Positions 30,405-37,581 of a stretch of 39,390 nucleotides of DNA are shown here, piece by piece (within the stretch, counting starts at the first letter, position 1; each line of letters opens with the position of its first letter). Both the position numbers and the translations under genes were made by a program. The stretch is from Actinomycetota bacterium (GTDB taxonomy: Bacteria > Actinomycetota > Geothermincolia > Fen-727 > Anoxymicrobiaceae). The stretch covers positions 1 to 39,390 of the forward strand of contig JAHJCO010000030.1 of assembly GCA_018831265.1 (NCBI GenBank), given 5' to 3'. The notes beneath the pieces are model-generated. The model ran no database searches and was not told the DNA's origin. It worked only from the letters and a program-made list of their open reading frames with translations.

Positions 30405-33005
30405 ATGACGGCGGGGACGATGAGGCACGAGGTTACATCGTCAGACCCTCCCCCGATGGAGAGGATCCGGCGCATACAGCGGCGTTACCAGACGGGTGAC
30501 GCCTGGATATCCATCCAGCGCGCCAGGTACTACACCGAGGGCTGGAAGGCGACCGAGGGAGGGGGGATGGCGCTTCCCGTGCGCGTGGCTACGGCCATGA
30601 GGAACGTGTACGAGAACGCGGACATCTTCATCGACCCGGACGACCGCCTGGCCGGCAACTACACCGAGTTCTTCCTGGGCATACCCATCGACGTGGAGCG
30701 GGGCCTGTTCAACCAGGTCCTGGAGTCCGAGCTGGTGTGGAGCCGGATGCTCCGCCTGCGCGCCCGGTCGCTTTTCAAGGGCCTGCTCTACATCCTCAGG
30801 AACGGGAACCTGCGCGAGTTCCTGAAGAACAACCGACTCGCCGGCAGCCACGGACGGCGCCCGCTGGACATGATGCTGCAGACCATGCAGGAGAGGAAGA
30901 TAAACCCGTTCCAGATAAAGGACGAGGATCGCCGCGAGCTGCTCCGCGAGATCCTGCCGTACTGGAAGGGCAGGACCATGGTGAGCGTCCTGGAGGAGGA
31001 GCTCTCCCGTGCGGGCCTGTTCTCCAGCAGGATGCACGACTTCACCACCAGCATCGCGGGCAACACCTCGCGCCAGGTGCTGATGCTCAGCCCCTGCGCC
31101 ACCATCGCCACGCCACAGGGGCACCTCATCCTCGACTACGAGAGGGTCCTCGAGAAGGGGCTGGAAGGCATCGGGGAGGAGGTCGGTGCCCGGCTGGAGT
31201 CCGGGGACCTGACCCCCGCGGAGAAGGAGTTCCTGACCTCTGTCGAGATCTCGGTCCAGGGCGTGGCGACGTTTGCGAGGAGACTCGCGGACGCCTTGAG
31301 GCGCGAGGTCGCCTCGTGCACCGACCCCGGCCGGAAGCAGGAGCTGGAGAAGATGCTGGCGACGTGCCACAGGGTCCCCTTCGAGCCGGCCTCCACCTTC
31401 GTCGAGGCCGTACAGTCGATCTGGACGGTGAAGACGGCGGTCGAGCTCGCCCACCCGGTGAACTTCCACTGCTTCGGCCGGCTGGACCAGGCCCTGTATC
31501 CATACTACAGGAGAGACATCGAGGAAGGCCGGATCACACCGGGGGACGCATGCGAGCTCCTCGCCGAGCTGCTGCTCAAGGTGATGACCCAGAACATGCG
31601 ACCCGAGTCCAACCTGCTGAGCAACTTCTACCACCGGTTTCTGGGATCAGCGCCCATCACGCTGGGCGGGGTGACGCCGGGCGGCGAAGACGCCACGAAC
31701 GACCTCACCTACCTGTTCCTCCAGGCCGCCCACGTCTCCAGGGCCATCACCAACGTGTCGCTGCGGGTCCACCCGGGTACACCCGATCGGCTCCTCACCG
31801 AGCTTGCCGGCTACCTCCATGACGGGACCTCGAGCTACGCGCTGTTCAACGACGAGGTCGTCATAGACGCAATGAAGAGGAGGGGCTTCTCCGAGGCCGA
31901 CGCAAGGGACTACGCCATCATGGGGTGCGTCGAGGCCACATGCCCCGGCCGGACCGGCAGCATGAGCGCCAACGCACTGCTCCTGGCCAGGCTCCTGGAC
32001 ATGACCTTGAGAAACGGCGACTCGAAGCTCCTGGCAGGGACCGTACGCGGAGAAGGGGTGGCTACCGGGGACCCCGATGAGTTCGACGATTTCGAGTCGT
32101 TCCTCGAGGCGCTGTTCGAGCAGGCCCGGTTCGCGATAAAGAAGATCGTCGAAGGGTCGAACCTCCGCGACAGGTTGTACGCCGAGCGCCTCCCCGCGCC
32201 GTGTATCTCCGCATTCACGAACGGTTGCCTCGACAGCGGGAAGGACGTGACGGGCGGGGGCGCGAGATACGACCTCGCCGGCATATCCATGATCAACTCC
32301 ATCGCGAACCTGGTCGACTCGCTCTACGTCATCAAGAGGCTGATCTTCGAGGAAAGGAAGTTCACCTTCGAAGAGCTCCTGGCGGCCCTGGACGACGACT
32401 TCGAGGGGCACGCGGACATCTACCGGGAGATAGCGCACCTCCCCGGCAAGTGGGGGAACGGGAGCCCCGAGACCGACCAGCTCTCCGCACGGGTCACCGA
32501 CGAGCTGTTCAGGGAGACCTACAAGTACCGCAACTACAAGGGCGGGCCTTTCGTCGTCTACGTGATAAGCATGACGACTCATACGATCGACGGGAGGCTC
32601 TCGACGGCAAGCCCCGACGGCAGGAGGACCGCCACGCCATACGCGGCCAGCTGCAACCCCTATAACGTCGAGCGCTCCGGGGTGACCGCCACCCTCCGCT
32701 CGGTCGCCTCGCTGCCGATGGAGCACGTCCTGGGGTGTGCGGTCAACGTCAAGTTTCACCCGACCGGGGTCGGCGACAGGCCGGAGACCCGGGCCAAGTG
32801 GGTCTCACTGGTGAGGTCCTATTTCGAGATAGGCGGCGCCCAGATACAGCCGACCGTGGCCAGCGCCGAGATGCTGAAGGAGGCGCAGTCGGACCCGGCC
32901 GCGCACAGGGAGCTGATCGTGAAGGTCGGGGGTTACAGCACCTACTTCACGGACCTGGGGAGCGAGATCCAGGACGAGATCATAGCCAGGACCGAGCAGC
33001 ACTAG
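30405..33005 (+). CDS. Glycyl radical enzyme (PFL-like, GCVE dehydratase/lyase type)
   Basis: 866 residues. It has a PFL-like barrel (about 30-720) and a C-terminal glycyl-radical domain. The thiyl-radical cysteine is C508 in MGCVEA, with E510 as candidate base, the pattern of glycerol/diol dehydratase, choline TMA-lyase and hydroxyproline dehydratase. The radical loop reads KVGGYSTYF with predicted radical Gly843, a variant of the usual R-V-x-G-Y. It should dehydrate or cleave an unknown substrate under anoxic conditions. RBS AGGAGG is 6 bases before ATG 30405. No radical-SAM activase is encoded in the window. Fifteen bases separate it from the next gene. Confidence 0.88.
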   Translation: MTAGTMRHEVTSSDPPPMERIRRIQRRYQTGDAWISIQRARYYTEGWKATEGGGMALPVRVATAMRNVYENADIFIDPDDRLAGNYTEFFLGIPIDVERGLFNQVLESELVWSRMLRLRARSLFKGLLYILRNGNLREFLKNNRLAGSHGRRPLDMMLQTMQERKINPFQIKDEDRRELLREILPYWKGRTMVSVLEEELSRAGLFSSRMHDFTTSIAGNTSRQVLMLSPCATIATPQGHLILDYERVLEKGLEGIGEEVGARLESGDLTPAEKEFLTSVEISVQGVATFARRLADALRREVASCTDPGRKQELEKMLATCHRVPFEPASTFVEAVQSIWTVKTAVELAHPVNFHCFGRLDQALYPYYRRDIEEGRITPGDACELLAELLLKVMTQNMRPESNLLSNFYHRFLGSAPITLGGVTPGGEDATNDLTYLFLQAAHVSRAITNVSLRVHPGTPDRLLTELAGYLHDGTSSYALFNDEVVIDAMKRRGFSEADARDYAIMGCVEATCPGRTGSMSANALLLARLLDMTLRNGDSKLLAGTVRGEGVATGDPDEFDDFESFLEALFEQARFAIKKIVEGSNLRDRLYAERLPAPCISAFTNGCLDSGKDVTGGGARYDLAGISMINSIANLVDSLYVIKRLIFEERKFTFEELLAALDDDFEGHADIYREIAHLPGKWGNGSPETDQLSARVTDELFRETYKYRNYKGGPFVVYVISMTTHTIDGRLSTASPDGRRTATPYAASCNPYNVERSGVTATLRSVASLPMEHVLGCAVNVKFHPTGVGDRPETRAKWVSLVRSYFEIGGAQIQPTVASAEMLKEAQSDPAAHRELIVKVGGYSTYFTDLGSEIQDEIIARTEQH

Positions 33006-33020
33006 CCGAAAAGAGGGCAG

Positions 33021-34064
33021 ATGTCTCTTCAGGCGGAACCCCCGGTCGGCCGGGGTGAGAAGGCGGTCGGGCCCGGACGGCTCGCGGCCGTGACCGGGGC
33101 GGACGGCCTCCTGGGCAGTCACCTGGTCAGGCGGCTGCTGGACTCCGGGATGCAGGTCAGGGTGCTGGTAGAGCCGGGCAGCGATTCGCCGACGCTGGAA
33201 GGCCTGGACGTGGAGAAACGGGCCTGCGACCTGCGTGCCGACGACAGCGGCCTGGCCGAAGGCCTCGACGGTTGTGACTTCGTCTTCCACTGCGCGGCGG
33301 TTACCGACATGTGGGCCGATCCCCGGGCGGCATGGGAGGTGAACCTCGAGGGCACCAGGAAGGTGCTCGACGCCTGTCTCGAAAACGGCACCGGCAGGCT
33401 CGTGCACGTCGGCTCCGCGAGCTCCTTCGCCTTCGGGCCCATCGACCGGCCCGGCGACGAGACCGGTCCGTTTCCCGAGGTCTACAGGGGAACCGCCTAT
33501 ATGGAATCCAAGCACGAGGCCATGAAGCTGGTCTTCGAGTGCGTGGAGCGGCGCGGGATGGACGCCGTGGTGATAGCCCCCACATTCATGCTCGGAGCGT
33601 ACGACCGGAGACCGAGCGGCGGCGAGCTGATTCGCCAGTTCATCAAACGTGGGCTCTCCTACGTCTCGCCGGGAGGGAGGAACTTCGCCAATGCCGCCGA
33701 TGTAGCCGATGCCGCGGTGCTGGCGCTCGGGAAGGGGAGGGCCGGAGAGGCCTACATTGCGGGCGGCTGGAACATGAGGTACCTCGATTTCTTCGAGGCT
33801 GTCGCGCGGACCGCGGGGGTGGACCCTCCACGGAGGATCCTCCCCGGTCCCGTCGTGATGGCGGCCGGCGCGGCGGGCTCGGTGTTCGCGGGCATCACCA
33901 GGAAGAGGGCCGTGATCGACTGGAAGATGGCGCGGTTCTCCTGCTGCGACACCTACTACAGCTCGGACAGGGCGCAGCAGGAGCTCGGGATGACCTTGAC
34001 GCCCATCGAACGCGCGATCGAGGACTCCGTGGAGAGCCTGCGTGAGTACGGCTACATAGACTGA
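33021..34064 (+). CDS. NAD-dependent epimerase/dehydratase-family dehydrogenase
   Basis: 347 residues of the extended SDR class. The nucleotide motif VTGADGLLG (about 24-32) and catalytic Y160xxxK164 (YMESK) with S133 nearby are intact. The overall pattern (dihydroflavonol reductase/3-beta-hydroxysteroid dehydrogenase-like) suggests NAD(P)-dependent oxidation or reduction of a hydroxyl or keto group on a ring or CoA-bound compound. The first about 18 residues are poorly conserved in look and may not be part of the fold. It sits 13 bases from the SDR gene. Confidence 0.82.
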   Translation: MSLQAEPPVGRGEKAVGPGRLAAVTGADGLLGSHLVRRLLDSGMQVRVLVEPGSDSPTLEGLDVEKRACDLRADDSGLAEGLDGCDFVFHCAAVTDMWADPRAAWEVNLEGTRKVLDACLENGTGRLVHVGSASSFAFGPIDRPGDETGPFPEVYRGTAYMESKHEAMKLVFECVERRGMDAVVIAPTFMLGAYDRRPSGGELIRQFIKRGLSYVSPGGRNFANAADVADAAVLALGKGRAGEAYIAGGWNMRYLDFFEAVARTAGVDPPRRILPGPVVMAAGAAGSVFAGITRKRAVIDWKMARFSCCDTYYSSDRAQQELGMTLTPIERAIEDSVESLREYGYID

Positions 34065-34077
34065 ATCGAGGGCGAGA

Positions 34078-34890
34078 ATGGATTACTTCGAGGGCAAGGT
34101 GGCGCTCATAACCGGTGCGAGCCGGGGGGTCGGTCTAGCCACCGCACGGGAGCTCGTGCGCCGGGGCGCCCGCGTGGTGATCACCGCCAGGGGAGCCGAG
34201 CGCCTGGAGAGCTCGAGGTCACAGCTCGCGCGCATGGGTGGCGAGGTGATCGCGGTCCCGGGAGACGTCGGCACCTGGGAGGACTCTCATGCGATGGCCG
34301 CCGCCGCCGTCTCCGGCTTCGGCCGGCTCGACATCCTGGTGAACAACGCCGGGGTCTCCATGCGCGGAGACCTGGCGGAGCTGGCCCCGGAGGTCATCAG
34401 CCGGGTGCTCGCCACCAACCTGGCGGGCGCTATGTACGTGACCAGGGCCGCACTCCCGTCACTGGTCGCCTCGAGGGGCCACGTTGTGTTCATCTCCAGC
34501 ATAGCGGGCCTCTTCGGTTTGCCCGGCGCCTCCGCCTACTGCGCGAGCAAGGGGGGCCTGACAGGCCTGTGCGAGTCGCTGAGACTCGAACTCGAGCCCT
34601 CCGGTGTGCACGCGGGGATCGTCTACCTCGGCTTCACCGAGCACGATCCCGAAAAGAGGATACTCGCCTGTGACGGGTCGCTGGTTCCGCCCGACAGGCC
34701 GGCGCACCATCCCCAGTCGCTGGCCGCCGAGTCGATACTGGCGATGATCGAGAAGCGCCGGCGCAGGCTCGTGATGACGCCGGTCGGCAAGCTGGGCATG
34801 GTCGCCTACCGGGTCTCGCCCGGGCTGGTCGAGAGGGCTATCCTGTTCGCAAGGTCGAGCAGGCTGGGGATATACGAGCGGTTCAGTTGA
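34078..34890 (+). CDS. Short-chain dehydrogenase/reductase
   Basis: 270 residues of the classical SDR class. The cofactor motif TGASRGVG (12-19), NNAG (89-92) and catalytic S141, Y154xxxK158 (YCASK) are all present. A C-terminal extension with basic residues (KRRRRLVMTP, about 220) and a weakly hydrophobic segment resembles SDRs that associate with membranes. It probably oxidises an alcohol to a ketone ahead of the decarboxylase-like and acyl-CoA dehydrogenase steps in this operon. RBS GAGGGCGAG precedes the ATG. Confidence 0.87.
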   Translation: MDYFEGKVALITGASRGVGLATARELVRRGARVVITARGAERLESSRSQLARMGGEVIAVPGDVGTWEDSHAMAAAAVSGFGRLDILVNNAGVSMRGDLAELAPEVISRVLATNLAGAMYVTRAALPSLVASRGHVVFISSIAGLFGLPGASAYCASKGGLTGLCESLRLELEPSGVHAGIVYLGFTEHDPEKRILACDGSLVPPDRPAHHPQSLAAESILAMIEKRRRRLVMTPVGKLGMVAYRVSPGLVERAILFARSSRLGIYERFS

Positions 34891-34929
34891 CCGCCCCGGT
34901 ACTCCGGGCTACCAACGGAGGTTTGAGAA

Positions 34930-35691
34930 ATGGGATTCGTAAAGACGAGGGAGGAGCTGGACGCCTACTACGGCCTGGCGTTCAGGAAGTTCTTCGACGC
35001 GGAGATGCTGGGCGTCCTGTTCGAGACCAGGCCCGGGATCGTGGAACGCCTGCTCCCCCCTCCACTGGAGCCCGCGGAGCAGCCCGGGGGGATGATCTTC
35101 GTGGCGAATTATCCACGGACCAACCTGGGGCCGGGGTACCACGAGGGAGCCCTCTTCCTGAGGTGCACTTACGAGGGTGAGGTGGGAAGCTACTGCCTGT
35201 CGATGCCCATCGATGACGAGCCCAGGATGCACAACGGGCGGGATATATACGGGTTCCCCAAGAAGCTCGCGAACATACGGATGGAGCGGAGCGGGGACTC
35301 CGTGGAAGGCTGGATAGAGCGCAACGGGATACGGTTCGTGGAGGTAAGGGCGAAGATGACCGGCTCGCTGCCCGAGCTCCCCGAGCTGGGACCCATGTTT
35401 CTCTTCAAGGCCATGCCCGGGGCCGACCTGGAGCCCGGCTTCGACGGGCCGGTTCTCCTGGTCCGCCAGAAGACGGACATCGAGATGAAGACCCTGGACA
35501 TCGGTACCGCCGAGCTGGTGCTGCGCGAGTCGCCGACCGATCCCTGGGCCGAAATCGATGTCACTAACGTCATCGTCGCCTACCACCTGGTGAGCGACAA
35601 CACCATGCGGCCCGGGAAGGTCGTGGCCGAGGTGGACCCCGAGGGCTTCCTGCCCTACTACTTCAAGATGACCGACCTCCACACGGGATAA
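34930..35691 (+). CDS. Acetoacetate decarboxylase-family protein
   Basis: 253 residues. The Schiff-base lysine motif GFPKKLA is present with K111 (second Lys K112), matching K115/K116 of clostridial acetoacetate decarboxylase. The rest follows the ADC fold (RCTYEGEVGSYCLSMPI, ending PEGFLPYYFKMTDL). The family includes true decarboxylases of beta-keto acids and others that act as aldolase-dehydratases on related substrates. Within this operon it would process a beta-keto acid made by the two dehydrogenases; this is an inference. RBS GGAGGT is 8 bases before ATG 34930. Confidence 0.84.
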   Translation: MGFVKTREELDAYYGLAFRKFFDAEMLGVLFETRPGIVERLLPPPLEPAEQPGGMIFVANYPRTNLGPGYHEGALFLRCTYEGEVGSYCLSMPIDDEPRMHNGRDIYGFPKKLANIRMERSGDSVEGWIERNGIRFVEVRAKMTGSLPELPELGPMFLFKAMPGADLEPGFDGPVLLVRQKTDIEMKTLDIGTAELVLRESPTDPWAEIDVTNVIVAYHLVSDNTMRPGKVVAEVDPEGFLPYYFKMTDLHTG

Positions 35692-35694
35692 CCA

Positions 35695-35723
35695 TGAAAG
35701 AAAACCTCAAACCATTTCTTTCA
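35695..35723. repeat. Hairpin repeat, copy B5, inside the operon
   Basis: TGAAAGAAA (35695-35703) and TTTCTTTCA (35715-35723) pair perfectly around ACCTCAAACCA, one base different from the loop of B4 (18836-18868) seventeen kilobases away. It splits the operon between the ADC-like and acyl-CoA dehydrogenase genes without a T-tract. Confidence 0.88.
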
Positions 35724-35757
35724 CCGACCACCCGGAGGCCGAGATGGGAGGAGTGCA

Positions 35758-36960
35758 ATGGTCGACTTCGAGAGGGATGAGACGCAGGAGCTCATGGTAG
35801 CCACCGCGCGCGAGTTCGGCGAGCAGGTGGTGCAGCCGGCCGAGATCGAGCTGGACCGGATGGCCGACCCCGCGGACGTCGCAGGCAGCGACCTCTTCCG
35901 GGGCGTGATCGAGAAGGCCTACGAGCTGGGTTTCAACAAGATGGCGCTCCCGGAGGAGTACGGAGGGCTGGGTCTCGACGCGATCACGGCCGGAATGGTC
36001 TGGGAGGAGCTGTCCAGGTACGGGACCGGTATCGCGGCGACCCTCATCCCCAGCTCCATCGTGCCCCAGCTGGTGGCGTTCCTTGCGCCTCATAACAAGG
36101 AGCTGGTCGAACGCTACGTCATTCCTTTCTGCGAAGATACGAAGGCGGAGCAGTTGAGCGCCTGGGCCAGCAGCGAGCCGGACGTGGGTTCCGACGGCAA
36201 GAACTATTATGACCTGACCGTGCATCACCATACAAGCGCCCGCGGCGGGGGCGGCTCCTACGTGATCGACGGCACCAAGTCCGACTTCGTCTCGAACGGC
36301 GGCATCGCCACGGTGTACATGGTCTTCGCCTGCGTCGACCCCTCGCAGGGGATCAAGGGCTCCGGGGCGTTCGTGGTCCCCGGGGATTCTCCGGGTCTCG
36401 GCAAGGGCAGGGCCCTGGACAAGATCGGCATGAGGGCCCTCAACCAGGCGGCGGTCTACTTCGAGGGCGTCGAGATATCCGAGGAGTACATGATCTTCCC
36501 CCCGGGTGAGAACTACCCCATGCTCCACAATGCGATAGTCACGGTGGGCAACCTCGGGGTCGGCTACCTGGCGGTGGGGCTCATGCGCGCCGCCTACGAA
36601 GAGGCCCTCGGCTATTCCAGACAGAGGGTGCAGTGGGGGAAGCCGATATTCGAGCACCAGTTGATAGCCGAGAAGCTGCTCGACGCTTACATCTCCATCG
36701 AGAGCGCGCGGGCTTTTTTGCAGAAGGGGAGCTGGCTGTCCAAGACCAGCTTTCCGGGTGACCTGAAGACCAGCCTCTCGGCCAAGATATACGCTACCGA
36801 CTGCGCCGTGCGCGTCACCTCGGAGATGGTCCAGGTCCTGGGCGGCTACGGGATATCGAAGGACCACCCCCTGGAGAAGCACATGAGGGACGCGAAGCTC
36901 CTGCAGATAATGGACGGCACCAACGAGACGCTCGCGGTGAAGGCGGCCGCGCTGCTGTAG
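35758..36960 (+). CDS. Acyl-CoA dehydrogenase with Asp at the catalytic-base position
   Basis: 400 residues of the acyl-CoA dehydrogenase fold: N-terminal helical domain, central FAD-contact strand (EQLSAWASSEPDVGSD.. at about 133), and C-terminal helices with YSRQRVQWGKPIFEHQ and VQVLGGYGISKDHPLEKHMRD. The position equivalent to the catalytic Glu of medium-chain enzymes (YEGT) reads MDGT, so Asp386 would be the base. Asp there is rare and is known to me from cyclohexene-carboxyl-CoA dehydrogenases of anaerobic aromatic degraders. It may oxidise a cyclic or unusual acyl-CoA. RBS GGGAGGAG precedes the ATG. It is the last gene of the operon. Confidence 0.83.
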   Translation: MVDFERDETQELMVATAREFGEQVVQPAEIELDRMADPADVAGSDLFRGVIEKAYELGFNKMALPEEYGGLGLDAITAGMVWEELSRYGTGIAATLIPSSIVPQLVAFLAPHNKELVERYVIPFCEDTKAEQLSAWASSEPDVGSDGKNYYDLTVHHHTSARGGGGSYVIDGTKSDFVSNGGIATVYMVFACVDPSQGIKGSGAFVVPGDSPGLGKGRALDKIGMRALNQAAVYFEGVEISEEYMIFPPGENYPMLHNAIVTVGNLGVGYLAVGLMRAAYEEALGYSRQRVQWGKPIFEHQLIAEKLLDAYISIESARAFLQKGSWLSKTSFPGDLKTSLSAKIYATDCAVRVTSEMVQVLGGYGISKDHPLEKHMRDAKLLQIMDGTNETLAVKAAALL

Positions 36961-36971
36961 AAGGCTCAGGC

Positions 36972-37340
36972 TCAGAGCGGCAGCTTCTTCTCCAGGGCCA
37001 TGTAGATGAACTGGGAGCTGAGGGCGAAGACGTAGACGGTGGAAATGAAGATCAGCACCAGGCCGAGCGGGCGCCTCCTTCTCTGGAAAGCCCTCCTTGT
37101 GCTGGAGGCGATGGGGATGGCGGGGACCACGATGAAGAGCAGGTCGAAGACCGCGAGCAGCAGGTAGACCGCCACCGCCACCCCGGCACCGGATTCACCC
37201 TTTCGCAGCAGCTCCAGTCCGTAGTCGAATATGTGGCGGTACGCAAGCAGGGTCGCTATCAGCAGCAGGGCGAGAAAGGACGAGTACGACCCGATTACGC
37301 CGACGTCCTCGACGGAGAACATCCTGTCGGTACCATTCAT
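36972..37340 (-). CDS. Small integral membrane protein of unknown function
   Basis: 122 residues with about three transmembrane segments (about 18-34, 53-78, 93-114) separated by basic loops (RRAFQRRRRP). No enzymatic motif or known family is recognised. RBS GGGAGGTGG sits upstream of ATG 37340. It is convergent with the acyl-CoA dehydrogenase (11-base gap) and divergent from the secreted GH5 enzyme. Confidence 0.6.
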   Translation of the reverse strand: MNGTDRMFSVEDVGVIGSYSSFLALLLIATLLAYRHIFDYGLELLRKGESGAGVAVAVYLLLAVFDLLFIVVPAIPIASSTRRAFQRRRRPLGLVLIFISTVYVFALSSQFIYMALEKKLPL

Positions 37341-37412
37341 GGTGCCACCTCCCGACCGTGGTCAATGTGTTCAAGAGGATGATACTTCAAAGGAGAGTGG
37401 CCGGAGGTAGAC

Positions 37413-37534
37413 CCTGGTGCGGCGATTCCAATCAGGGGAACCGGGGAGTTCACGCAAGCGGCTTCGAACCGGCTCTCGCGGCTTGCCATCCGATGGCTAC
37501 TGGAACCGTTCGCGTCGCTACAGTGTTTACCAGG
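37413..37534 (+). ncRNA. Possible structured 5' leader (riboswitch-like) of the GH5 gene
   Basis: An outer pair CCTGGT (37413-37418)/ACCAGG (37529-37534) would close a branched region with inner stems GAAC (37438)/GTTC (37448), GCAAGC (37454)/GCTTGC (37481), and CCAT (37486)/ATGG (37493) with a CCG loop. The last two share one base (37486), so at least one base pair must be given up. It ends 47 bases before the GH5 start. I compared it by eye with c-di-GMP-I and ydaO-type riboswitch cores and found no convincing match. Confidence 0.25.
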
Positions 37535-37581
37535 TTCACACGATGATGGTAGTGAGGCAGGCATCGGCGTGGAGGAGAACG

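Noticed and set aside
37445..37490. tRNA-like TTCGAACC segment
   Set aside because: The flanking bases do not form a 5-bp T-stem on either strand and no acceptor or anticodon stems can be drawn.
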